From positions 1,302,001 to 1,366,000 of the forward strand of contig JAUTDP010000011.1 in assembly GCA_033439795.1 (NCBI GenBank): a DNA stretch of 64,000 bases, written 5' to 3'. Below are positions 48,291-59,502 of the stretch, one piece after another. The stretch is from Sordaria brevicollis. Its lineage: Eukaryota > Ascomycota > Sordariomycetes > Sordariales > Sordariaceae. Under the pieces are notes generated by a model that searched no databases, was not told the origin of the DNA, and worked only from the letters and a program-made list of their open reading frames with translations. Every line of letters begins with the position of its first letter. Position 1 is the stretch's first letter. Made by a program: the position numbers and the translations under genes.

Positions 48291-48899
48291 ACGCGTATAT
48301 TATAAATCTATAGCTACTATAAAAATGCGAAATTAATAATAAATAGAATTAATAATAATAAAGATTATAAATAAATATATACTACTAAATTAATAGAGTA
48401 TAAAGAAATAAGTACTATAATTAGGCGGAAGTAAGAGGGAGAATAGGAAGGAGGGAATATATATACGTTTTATTATATTATAATATCGAATATTTAAAAA
48501 GGTGCTAGAGTGCTAAAGAGTATTAAAATTAATACTAGAGCTAAAATTAGTAATTATTTATATAATAATACTAAATTACTAGAAACCCCCTTCTTTCGTT
48601 ATAATTTAATTCGAAATATTATTAGTCGTAATCGTTAATATTACTAATAATAATATTATTAACTATAGAGGTAAGGGCTCTAATTACCCTATATTCGAGC
48701 GTAATCGTATTAGTATTAATAATATATAGTAAATGGCTAAATTAAATATTTAAAACGCTATATTAATTAACTATATATTATAATAGGATTAGGGAATATA
48801 TTATAAAAGTTCATTTAAATAGCTAACGTAACGTATTCCTCTTTAAAGAAATCTTTAATTCTATTTTTAAAAACAAAATATAACGCGGGAGAGAACTCT

Positions 48900-51312
48900 A
48901 ATACCGTATATTATTTTATTAATTAGTCTCTTAATATTAATAAATCGTACGGCGATTACGGGTACCGCAATTTCTCCTATAATTTTATTAATACCCTATA
49001 TATTAACGCTGCTTTTAATATATATCCAATATAATATATTCGGTAAAACGATTTAAAAAACTTTATAATAAATTCTTTTATAGTACGGCTAAGCGGCGTA
49101 AAAGGTAGCGGTAATAATAATACTAATAGGTATATATTATCAATAACTTCGTCGTCGTCGTTAATAATAAAGAGTAATATAATTAATAGTAGCGTTAAAT
49201 ACATTACGGATAGAGAAATAGAAGGTATATATATATTAATATACGACGAAGGTAGTAAATTAATTGCGGCGCGCTTTATTATTAAAATTATATAATTAAT
49301 AAGCTTTTTATAAAATGTAATTATAAAATACTTAAATATAATATTTATAAATTTAATAATTATTACCCTACTAAGTAGAGGAAACGTTAGAAGGAAACGG
49401 TTAATATTAATAGTAATTATAAATATAGCGCTAATAATAAATCTAATAGCTATAGAATTATTAGTTATATATATTAATAGAGGAGGAGGAAGGGGGGCGA
49501 AATAATAATTATAAGTATAAAATAGTAGTATTAGTAGGTAAAGGTAAGGAAGAGGGTAAAAATATTACCCGCTATATTAAAAGGGATTTCTAAATTCCTT
49601 TAACGCCGTTTATAAAAGGCTTAATATTTTTATATAAGTATTATTATTATTATTATTTACGTTATTAATAATATTAATATTAATACCCTTGTGGCGCTTT
49701 TGAAATTTTATTACGCTAGCGCTATTATTATTATTATTATTACCTTCGTCGGCGGCGTCTTTATCGATTATTTCCCGTAATATATCCCCTAGTAAATTAA
49801 TAAGCGTAGCCTTTTATTATTAAATAGTATATATTTATTTATTAATTTATATAAAGGAAAGGTTATAATAGGTCTTATTTCTATTTATAAAATAATATAA
49901 TTAATATTTAATAGCCTTATTATAATTTCTATATTTAAAACCTAATATATACTTTTATAAATTGTAAAGGTTTCGAAACGCTAAACCGCGTAATTTTTTA
50001 CTAATACGCACCTCCTCTTCTTCGTCCTTTTTCTCTATTTTAATAACTTCCTTTAATATAATATTCGTTATAATCCGTTTATTTATCCCTTTATCCCTAA
50101 TACCGCTACCGGGAGTATATAAAATTCGAAATATTTAAATAGTAAGAATAATTGTTTATATAGTTACGAACGGGTTTATAAAGCTATAAAAGGGAATAGG
50201 TATTGACGGATCGATTATAAAGGGAGTAGGAAGTATTAATAATTATATAAAATTAATAAGTAATTCGATTAGGCGAAATTTAAAAGTAATAATAAAAACG
50301 TTGTATTAATAATTATAACGAAGGTATACTTTTATAATAAAATTATAATCGAATTTAATATATTTATCGGAAAATTAACTACCCGTTACGTTATAATTAT
50401 AAATTATAACGCGGTTCCTATTATTATTATTATAAATAATAGTATTATACGTAACGTTATATAATATAATTTAAAACTTCGTATTAACGGTTATATTATT
50501 ATTAATAACCTTTTATATATACCCTCTCTATATTAATAAAATCTCGCCGAATAAATTAGTACTAAAATGTTATAAATAGAATTTCCCCCTTTTTTATTCG
50601 ATTTTTACCTCTTTATATATATTACGATTTAAAATAGTAAGAGGTTTATTATAGGAATTAATAAGGTAAAACCTAATAATTATAAACTTTATTTATATAA
50701 TTAGTAGGTAAATAAATATAGTAAGGATTACGGCCTTACGGCGCCGATTTATAATCGAAAGAAGGGTTATAATTTATTTAATTAACGAAGTTAAATTAAT
50801 ATTTTTATTATTAGAATAAACGAACGAAATATCGAAAATATTCTTAATAGACGTTAAGCGGATAAAGAGCTTTTAATTTTATTCGTCCTCGTCGTCGAAG
50901 TCGGAAATATTATCAGTACTATTAAAAATTTCGATAAATTCGTCGGCTACTTTAAGGGGGAAGGAAGGTAATAGGTCGCTATCGGTTTCGATTTCTAATT
51001 TTAGGGTAGGGTCTTAAGCTTTCTCCTTCCTTTTTTTAATAGCGGTAAACTTCTTAAGCGCGGCTTTCTTCTTAAGCGTAACTTTCTTCTTAAGCGCGGT
51101 TCTCCTTTTAGGAGTAGCCTTATTCTTGGTCTTAAATAGACCAACGATAATTTCCTCTACTTCGATTAGAATACGATTCTTCTTCTTAGGGCGGGTAGAA
51201 ATACGTTATAAAATTAACGGGGTTTTAAAATCAATTTAATCCTTATTAAAGTAGACCGAAATAGTATTGCCGCAACGAGTACGCTTTTTAAATTAGGTTC
51301 TGAGAATGGATT
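48900..51312 (-). pseudogene. second coding relic of the transposon, unidentified
   Basis: On the minus strand several stretches keep protein-like reading between RIP stops. One at about 51.31-50.88 kb has a Lys-rich repeat (ALKKKVTLKKKAALKK, from an 18-bp tandem unit) and an acidic end. Others are near 50.09-49.93 kb (IKIEKKDEEEEVRISKKLRG, then FRNLYNL), near 49.79-49.72 kb (ILREIIDKDAADEG and an Asn run), and near 49.2-48.98 kb (PLSRTIKEFI, KFFKSFYRIY). They may be exons of one gene or several. No domain is recognised. Boundaries are approximate. The Lys-rich and Asp/Glu-rich parts suggest a DNA- or chromatin-bound protein, which is inference. Confidence 0.5.
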
Positions 51313-51464
51313 TAGGCGGTATTGTAATAAAAAAAATAATAAAGATATTTAATAATAATAGCGATGTTATTTATTTACTTTCTATAATAAAAATGTAATT
51401 ATTAGGCTTCGATTCTATATAAAAACGGTTAAAAACGAATAAGATTTACGATTTTTATAAGGTT

Positions 51465-51531
51465 GTATAATTGTATGCGGTGTGCACACACCCCCTCACG
51501 CCAAAATTATTAAGGTGTTTGAGTTCGGGAA
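51465..51531 (-). repeat. right terminal inverted repeat
   Basis: Inverted partner of 47079-47145. It is the more mutated copy: four of the six differences are C-to-T or G-to-A in CpA/TpG context, as RIP would produce. Confidence 0.92.
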
Positions 51532-52106
51532 CAGCACCCCGCGACCCTTTCTAACTTTAGTTCAACGTCAACGTCTATATATTGAAGAAGAAACTACGTA
51601 GCTGCGTTTCTATGTACCCGAGGGTTGTTAACGAGGGTTTAGAAGGCTATAGCTAAATACTGTCTCTCTCAAAGTACCCAAAGAATGGCAAAAGCTTGGT
51701 AGTCTTGGTCAATTCCATAACGCAAAACTTCTGCTTACTTGTATAGAACAACAGACAGTAGATGCTTGCGTTAAAGGAAGCTAAGCTTCCTAACAACCTT
51801 TAGCGCTCATCATCGTAATGAGTAGTTAGTACATTATGATTCACCTAACGCGACATCCTAATACCCACCCAGCCGTTCACATGCAATCCGAGGAATCATG
51901 ACGGGAAAACAAGACATACAGCTTCAAGTTGACCAAACAACGAACCTACTTGGGGGTGGGCAGGCGGGAACCTTTTGTCCACCCCCTCTTACTCCCCCCT
52001 CTTTAGTAAGAGGGGGTGGACAAAAGGTTCCCGCCTGCCCACCCCCAAGTACTTAAAATCTTTTGACCTATTTCCTATCCAAAAACCCAACTCATTATTC
52101 ACGCCC
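51532..52106. other. intergenic between transposon and calpain gene, with a hairpin
   Basis: Base composition is normal again. It contains the perfect 47-bp inverted repeat described separately, which lies within 60 bp of the calpain stop codon. No gene is seen. Confidence 0.6.
51947..52051. repeat. perfect 47-bp inverted repeat with 11-nt spacer
   Basis: Arm 51947-51993 and arm 52005-52051 are exactly reverse complementary; the spacer is CCCCCCTCTTT. The arms are GC-rich and begin TACTTGGGGGTGGGC. It would form a very stable hairpin in RNA and could extrude as a cruciform. It lies 56 bp beyond the calpain stop codon, hence inside or next to that 3' untranslated region. It may be a fold-back element or an inverted duplication; no target duplication is evident. 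Confidence 0.97.
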
Positions 52107-54999
52107 TCAGATAGTAGCTCCAACAGCATGCTGATCCATCACAAGACTAGCACCCTCCTCCGCACTGCTCGGAGTCGCCAGCGTGACTGTGACATCAGGA
52201 TCCTGAGCATACACCCTCAAACCAATGACACAAACAGCGTTCCAAGGGATCTTGCCCTCCTCGTACTCAACCTTGGGCTCCTCCTCCTCCTCCTCCTCGG
52301 ATTCAGACAAGTCTTCGTCGACCTCTTCAGCCGTCGGCGCCGGAGCAGTCTCCTCAGCCGGCTTCTTTTCCTCCTCAGAGACCGGCTTTGCCTCATCCTT
52401 CTTCTCTTCCTCCGTGGGCTTCTCCACCAAAACAGCATCATCATCCTTCTTCTCATCCTCCTTCACAGTTCTCTCAGTCTTCTTTCCTTCACTAACAGCA
52501 GTTGCACCGCTCTTGGACGATGAAGAAGGGGCACTTACCTTTTTCGATTCCTCCTTCTTCTTAGTCTCATCCTTCTTATTCTCCTCCTCCTTGGCCTTTT
52601 CCTCAACAGCGTCCTCAAACTTCTCTTCCTCCTCACCCTTCTTCTCATCTTCCTTTTTGTCATCCTTCTTCTCCTCCTTGTCCTTCTTCTCAGCATCCGC
52701 AGTGCCAGCACCGGAAGTGGCCACGGTCGAGCCTTCGGGCATGTTGATGGTGATTTGCACCTGCTGCTTCTGCTTCCTCTTCTCTCTGCGCTCCTTTTCC
52801 TTCTTGGCCTTGGCTCTGGCCTTCTTGCGCTCTTCCTTCTTCTTCTTCTCTTCTTTGCGCTGGGTGATAATCTCGTCTTCGTCGGGTACGCCGCCCTTGG
52901 CGTGGGCGAGGTCGTACTGCATGCCGATTTGGCGGAGTTTTTCGGGGTTCTCTTCGGCCCTATGTGTTATAGTCTCTTGGTTAGTTCTCCAATGCTTATT
53001 TTCCACGTTTCTCTTTGCTCAAGGAGTTAGGGTAGGGTTTCATAAGTCGTGGCATACCATCGGGTAACGACATCCTCAACCATACGGTTGTTAGTGTTTC
53101 TCTCAACCGTGATTTTAGGCAAGACCTCGTAGCGCCCGGCCTCAAGGTCGAGCTCGCAGCTGACCGAGCGGTTATTGTAGTTGAGCGTAGGACGCACACG
53201 GCAGAGCTGCTCCTTCCCGTCCTTGTCCTGTAGGACAAAGTGGAGAATGAAGGCATATTGTCCTTCGAGGCCTTTGAAGTAGCGATCATCAAGCTAGCAA
53301 GCAAGCAAGAAAGGTTAGAAAACAAGAGTTTAGCAACGACGTATTTGGAGAAATGGAGCCACAAACCTGGCTCAGCACAATCACCACGGTTCCTCCCTTC
53401 TTGATGTCGATGACAAACTTCTTGTTCAAATACCCGGCAATCCAGCCAACCGTGACAGTTGTCCATTGCTGAACGACTGTCCACTTGTCATCGAAGAGAC
53501 GGGTGCGGTAGAGGTAGGCGAAATTGTCAAGCATATCTTGATACTCCATCCAGAATTCGCCGTCATCGCCGAACTTGTGGTCGAGTTTCTTGAGCCTGTT
53601 TGATTACACGTTTCAGTTAGTCTCTTCTCTATTGTGCGATAGATGAACAGGCAACCCTCAAATTGGAGGGAGGGGTGACTTACCAAAAGGGCGTCCATTC
53701 CTTAGATCCGTCCGACCAAGGCCCATTCCACTCGCCCTCTCCCGCCGATGACCTTTCCCCCCAAGGGTTCCGGATCTTGACCAATCTGACCTTTTTCCCG
53801 TCCTCGTCAACCTCCTCCGTGGCCTTCAGAATCGAATATGCGTGGCCGTTAGCCATGCTGCCTCTCGTACTGGCATAGCCATGGGCAGAGCAGGAAAAGA
53901 CAAAGTCGCCGTTCGCGTTCACCAGCTCCTTCCACAGCTTATCCTTTCGCAGCACCCTGTTCGACTGCAGCATGTTCGACACACCACCCGTCATGTCCTC
54001 GACGCCCTCGCCGGGCCAGCCGCCAGAGATGGCTTCGTAGTCACCATGGACCTTGGCGTACGCCTTCTCCAGAAGGGGCAGCCATGTCTCGTTGGGATCG
54101 GAGCATTGAGCAAAATAGAGCGCCTCAGACCCCGTCTGCAAGTCTTTCTTGTGCTTACGTCCCTTCTTCCCCGTCGGATCATACTCATCGTTGTAGTGCC
54201 TGAAGTCCTGTTCCTTCAGATACAGGTTGTCGTCGACGACGGTGCTGATCCACTCGCCATCCTTGAAGAAGACGAAGCCGTAAACACCGACTTCCTCATC
54301 GCGGGCAACGCAGACCTTGTCCATGAGGTCCTTTCGGTGAGCGATGGTGGCCACGGCAGCAAGCCACCAGCAGTCGCCGTCGCCGCCCTGCTTGATGTCA
54401 GACGACGAGTAGCCGTCCTTGGTCCACTGAGGTGACTCGAAGATCCAGTCGAGGCGATGGACAGAGCCGGGCCAGAAAGTATCACGCCATTCACCCCTGA
54501 CAGCTTTGCCGTCTTTCGAGTCTTTGGGTGCTGCCGGTGTTTCAGCGGCATCTTTGGCATTGCGAGGAGCTGGGCGAGCCTTGGCACCCTTCTTGACGCC
54601 TTCGGAGTTGTACAAGTCCTCGAGCTCACCCCAGAACTCCTCTATATCAGCGTCATGGGTGAGTCCGTGGAGACAGTTCTGCCTCTCGTCGCCCTCGATG
54701 TCAAAGTCCGGGTCCGTGAACTTCTCGTTGGTTCGCTCGCATTCTCTGATAATCCGCTTCACCTTCTCCTTGCATTCCTTAACGGCAGCCAGGTAGCTGT
54801 CTGTGGCATTGCGAGATGAGCTGACACCTTGTGGCTGTGAAGGTGGTAGGAGAGTTTCGTAGAGACTGCGTGGAAAGATCCGAGTGACCTTTCCGGGTTT
54901 CTTGACAAAGAACTGGTCCCAGAATTCGGTGACGAGTTCCTGAGGAGTCTTGTTGAAGTCCTTCTTCTTTGGGACAGGAGGAGGCGCGGGAGTAGTCAT
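52107..54999 (-). CDS. calpain-family (C2) cysteine protease with charged C-terminal tail
   Basis: Exons 54999-53684, 53595-53367, 53293-53058 and 52959-52107; introns 53683-53596, 53366-53294 and 53057-52960 keep frame; 877 aa. Start ATG 54999 (MTTPAPPPVPKKK); the frame upstream has no ATG. The catalytic triad is visible: Cys210 in QGGDGDCWW, His387 in NGHAYSI, Asn411 in IRNPWG. A calpain beta-sandwich-like region follows (VVIVLSQLDDRYFKGLEGQYAF). From about residue 600 a Lys/Glu-rich tail of some 200 residues begins, with KEEKKKKEERKK and long EKK repeats, ending in a short non-repetitive segment. Fungal calpains of this layout are common and mostly uncharacterised; whether Ca2+ is required cannot be told. 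Confidence 0.88.
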
Positions 55000-56775
55000 G
55001 TTGAGATGGATATGGCTGTAAAGGATAAACAATGATGGGGAAAGAATTTTGAGGAAGGAGGCTATGGCCTTTGGTATCAAGTAGTTGGATTCCTGATATC
55101 ACGGACTTGCTAGCAAGAGCCGATGACAATAGGAAGAAGGGTCGAGGAGAGAAACCTCGTTCCTAACAACTGGGCAGCGTCTTGCAACTTATAATCCGTA
55201 GTCCCAAGCTTATCAACATGCCAAGTGAGGAGACCTTCAGCTATAGGATGGCTAGGTATCACCATCTTACCTTCGCGTTGTTTGGCTCACAGCCTTACGG
55301 AAGGATGATGTGATCCGAAACCCATCCATGTCAGCGGAACTAAGCGGGATATAGTGGCGGTTAGTGCACCCCAAGATGTCTAGATGAATGGTTGTGATCC
55401 ATCAGGTTTGTCGTTGGGCTACCGGCCAAGAGTGTAATCTGACAATCAGTTCATCCTCCATTTGATATATTGGAACGGTTGCAGCGAGGCTCTGCAAGGT
55501 GACACCTCGTCTTACCCACGACGATCCCACAAGTGAACAAACGCGGGGAGTTCCAGAGAAGGTTTGACTTGGCGAAGTTTATAGGCAAGGGGTGCCAGTA
55601 CAGAAAGTAGAACCTCAGCTTAGACACTTTTTGAGACAAAGATAATCTTCATCATCCTCTGCTTGACGCTGAAAGCCCACCATGGACGCCGAGCATGCCC
55701 AACCGTTGGGGTTGGTTAAGTGCTGAGCAACAAGGTGAGGGATGTGGTTGTCGTGTGGTTGGACGGCATAAGCTTCCAAAGCAATGAAGAGGGGTTGTGT
55801 CAGCTTTCGGAGGGGCTGAAGAGAAGAATTCAGGCATGTCCCCGTAGGGCAGCTAGCTTCAAGCGAGCGTCCAATCGTAGAACCCATTCACATTCCCGTT
55901 CCTGACCCCGGAATTGACGAGCCCACCTCAGGGTCAAGGGCTGGACCTCCGCTGTTCGAGCTTACCTCGCTCCGCGGTATTGGAGCGAGGCAGATACGTC
56001 CTCTCTATTTCCAACGCCATGACTTCAATGGTAACTATTCTGGGTTATACGGCCTTTGATGCCTTGCCCCGAACTTGGGAAGTGTCCCTCTCCGTAATCC
56101 ACAGACTGCTGCGAGTTTTCTGTATACTTTTGATTACATAAATCGTCAACTTCGTTTATCACGAGGCTTACTCCCGCTAAAACGTTCGTCTCACCTACAT
56201 CATGCAGTCAGCAACGTCGGCCGAGGCTAGTAGCCCGCCATCAGCGGCGTAGTATGCGATCGAAGAATTCAAATGGATGAATTGGTTTGCACCAGCAATA
56301 TTTGCATTAATCGTTCTTCAGCTCGTCTCAGCCACTGATCCTATCAATTTATTCTTGCAAAGACCGATGGCTAACGACTCATGCCCAGCAGGCAGCCAGA
56401 ACATGTGTAGATCTTGGCATATTCTCCGTGGATTGTCATTTTCGGTACAGGAAGCGGTAGCACTTTACAGTCAAGTGAAACTGATACTATCATAACCTTT
56501 TGACTTGTCATGCCTCGGCAGTTGCCATGGATGGGCGAAGGTGCTCGTCGCTTACTGAGCTGCCATCGGGCTTTAAGCGTATGACTGGGGTGATATCTTA
56601 TCTTGTCACCAGTGTGACGTTCCAGCCTTATTGATGTCGTAGTCGAAAGAAAACCGATGTCGTCCTCTAATCATCAAGAGATCGGAAAGCCAACAGAGAA
56701 GTTGACAAAGTCCAAAGGACCCGTTATTCTGCTGTAATCAGGCTGACCCAGGGGATAGCCACCGGCGCAAAAACC
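55000..56775. other. 1.8-kb intergenic region
   Basis: Upstream of the calpain gene and downstream of the second HET gene (both minus). It contains one weak small-protein candidate on the plus strand, listed separately. Nothing else supports a gene. Confidence 0.5.
56277..56495 (+). CDS. possible small secreted protein (weak)
   Basis: A 72-residue frame starts with a hydrophobic segment of signal-peptide form (MNWFAPAIFALIVLQLVSA, then TD). The mature part has two cysteines, C-PAGSQNM-C. The word GCTAACGACTCATGCCCAG at 56370-56388 looks like a branch site plus acceptor, so the true gene may have an intron and a different N-terminus. No family is recognised. Chance occurrence is quite possible. 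Confidence 0.25.
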   Translation: MNWFAPAIFALIVLQLVSATDPINLFLQRPMANDSCPAGSQNMCRSWHILRGLSFSVQEAVALYSQVKLILS

Positions 56776-59502
56776 TCATATGATAAATATCTTCTGCCAA
56801 TCATTCATAGTCTCTTCGGGATCCGACTCGCACATTGGAAGCGCCAGCGACTTGGCCGTCAATTTGATTTCCATCGAAGCTATGCGCGTCGCCCGCCGGT
56901 ACTCTGTCGCAGCAGCAATATTGGCCTTTAACACCGACGCTCCTGCGCTGGATGTCTCTGTGGGTGCGGCATCCATATACACCAGAGCCTGTTCAAGGTA
57001 GTTCGCAGCTTGATGGGCATGGATGTATCGCATGTGGTACCAGTACGAACTGACGCCGGCAAAGTCATACCATCTTGGGCAATATCTGTCGCCTTCGTCT
57101 TGCTGCCGAGACCACAACTTCTGCCTGTACTCGACAAGATCCTTGGCAAGCAAATCAAGTTCCTCAGAAATCTCTGCGGTCGGGGCATTCTTAACCTCCG
57201 TTGCCTTTCGTTGGACACTCAGCAGACGCATATCCTGGGCCAATGTATGTAGTCGTTGCTGCTGTTGTCGAAACTTATCTCGAATCTCCTGGCGAGAAGT
57301 TATAGAGGCAGTCATTAGTTGGCCCAGTATCTCGGACCAAAAATTTGACTGTCTCGCAAATGCCTCTTCCAAGTCGCTCAGTACGCCACGCTTAGGGACC
57401 AGGGCAAATGCATCCTTTTTGTGCCTGTGTAGCACATCGTCCCAAATGGAGTTGACCCGCTCCTTAAGACCTTGGAAGAAGACAACCTGCCAGGCAGAAT
57501 ATTCCATTCGAGAAACAGAGCAAAGTTCAGCTAGCTTCAAGTGCAGAGCTTGGGTGTTCTCTGTGCGCAGCCCTTTGAGAAAACCCACAGAGCCATGTAG
57601 GACTGTCCACTGCGATATTTGTGAAAGCTCTTCGGGGAGTTCCATCCCAAGTTCCGAAGTTCCACGATCAGAATCTTTTAGGACGATCAATTTGCCGGGG
57701 CTAACAGAACAAAGGCCAACAAACGTGAATAAGTCTTCCCTGAGCAGGCCATCGCCGGTCATTTTCCGAGCCGGTCGGAGAACCACCGGCGTGTCGAAGC
57801 CGCGAAGGAAATAAATGCTGTCTTCAAAATCCGAATTGTGCGGTGCCGTGACGCTGAAGAAGTCTCCCCAAAAGAACGCATGTGTGGAGAAGTGATGCCG
57901 CTTGAACTTTTTTGATAAGTTTGTCAGCCTAATTCCTTGGACGCAAAGCGTACCAGTATGTCCATGAACAGTCGCCTGTGGAAGAGCAGAGTCATCAGAA
58001 AGGATACCTTCCTTGTTCAGGACCCATTTATCTTCACCCCACCGGCGCAACTGCCATGGATATTGGATGCATTCATCTTGTGTTGATATACAATGCATCT
58101 CGACATGTTCATTCCGGAGCATTATTCCCCAGTCGCGCGAGAGGAGGCGCCAGTCAGGTACCCAAGAAGGCAGGTTTCTTGACTTTGTGTATCCGCTGGC
58201 ATAACGAAGTATATTGACTTCTCCATGTCTGGTCAAGGCAAATGCAGCTAGGCCGGTATATCTGAAGCTTAAGTTAGCATTCATGAAACTCCTACTGACA
58301 GTGACCTCGGGACCCACATCCACTTACACCTGTTCGACCGAGAGAGAGTAGTCGGCAATCAAGCCATCAACTGCAGCGCCTGTGATGACTCCTAGAAGAG
58401 CGAATATCTTGTCCCGCGGGTCAGATGCCTGTGAAGACCAGGAGTCCATCACCAGCTTCACCAAGTGGCCAGGCAACCTGTACTTGCGTTTCTCAAAGTC
58501 CTTGATCCACGGGAGGAATGTTCTTGAGGCCTGTCCCTCGGCATGGGCATCGACGATGGGCCACGGTTGCCATGATGATCCGTCAGTGACCCAAGCTTTC
58601 CTAGCAGCGGCGATTTCTTGTATTATCCAGCTCCGAAAGAAGTAGTGCCGCTTCAACCGACTATCCATCTTTTCCCAGTTTTTCTCCCATTGACTGCGAG
58701 TTATTGTTGGCTGTTGTTTTTTGATCCTATAAGTCCAGCCTATATCCACGTGCCTCTTGTCATTACCAATATAGATGACTACCTGGCTTGCGGTCGCGTA
58801 TATGATAGGCATCAACTGAACTTGATGTGTGCGCTCATCGTCGTTCTCCTGGTTGATACAGATGGCGTCAACCCATATGCGTCGGTCAGAATTTGGAAGG
58901 CGTAGGGCGCGTAGAGCTGCTTCGCAATTCACGGTGATGGGTAATATGCTCCATTCGTGTCCCAAGTAGAGCTTCCTCGACCTTTTCGTGTTTCCAGATG
59001 CAGTGCCCCAGGTGTAAGATAGTGCCTCGTACTCGGGGAAATATTTAAGTTGGCAGACTTCCAAGCGGCCATGTAGTGGATCAGACTTGTTGCCGCTGCT
59101 GAGATGCAAGATTCGAATACTGTCGGATCCGAGAAGGGTTTCATCTCGGGGATTTTGAGATGGTGGGTTTATCGCTTCTTTCCTTGGCTCCCGATCCGAA
59201 GACAACGTGGGCTGCCCGTTTGTCTCCTCGCCCAATGGCTTGATGCCGAGAGTTTCTGCAATCTGAGAAGAGATATCGCAACCGTCAGAGTCGTAGCAAT
59301 GAGTCTCGTAGTCAACAGAGCTTGGCCAGTGGAGCGATAGGCCTTTTGTCTTGTCATGATATAGTACCGATGGGTTCGAGGGGACCTGGCTGCTTGACAG
59401 GTCGTCCAAAGGCGCCAACGAGTCGCAGCTCATGCAGAAGGGCATGCCATCAACCAAACAGACATCTGGTCGACCACATGATTTTCGATGCCATGGAATC
59501 AT
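56776..59502 (-). CDS. HET-domain protein (heterokaryon incompatibility type)
   Basis: Exons 59502-58328 and 58261-56776; intron 58327-58262 (GTAAGT to TTCAG) joins SVEQV to YTGLAAFAL and removes an apparent stop; 886 aa. ATG 59502 (MIPWHRKSCGRPDVC) is chosen because the frame upstream has no ATG. The N-terminus has a CGRPDVC...CMSC cysteine group at 9-26. HET motifs: LEVCQL, FPEYEALSYTWG (155-166) and RRIWVDAICINQEN (208-220), then the Arg-rich WIIQEIAAARKAWV block. The remaining 500 residues are helical with no recognised domain. It is a different HET subfamily from the gene at the left edge: SYTWG here, SHCWG there. HET proteins act in allorecognition and cell death; the trigger is unknown. 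Confidence 0.9.

Larger units (their letters stand above)
47079..51531. mobile_element. 4453-bp RIP-mutated DNA transposon with 67-bp terminal inverted repeats
   Basis: The ends are inverted repeats starting TTCCCGAACTCAAACACCTT. Inside, base composition switches abruptly to AT-rich; CpA and TpG are almost gone while TpA is abundant, the dinucleotide mark of RIP. Remaining C is mostly in CpG, CpC or CpT. A Tc1/mariner-type transposase relic is read on the plus strand near the left end, and a second coding relic on the minus strand fills the rest. A CA dinucleotide flanks both ends (47077-47078 and 51532-51533) and may be the target duplication; Tc1/mariner elements normally duplicate TA, so this is unsettled. 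I do not recognise the element by name. Confidence 0.88.

Noticed and set aside
49640..49760. TTA triplet runs resembling a microsatellite array
   Set aside because: Part of the RIP-mutated transposon. Several runs read as Asn repeats of the minus-strand relic, so they are not an independent repeat.
47079..51531. Retrotransposon or centromere-like AT-rich DNA
   Set aside because: Terminal inverted rather than direct repeats, a DDE transposase signature and no reverse transcriptase motif; size and sharp borders do not fit a centromere.
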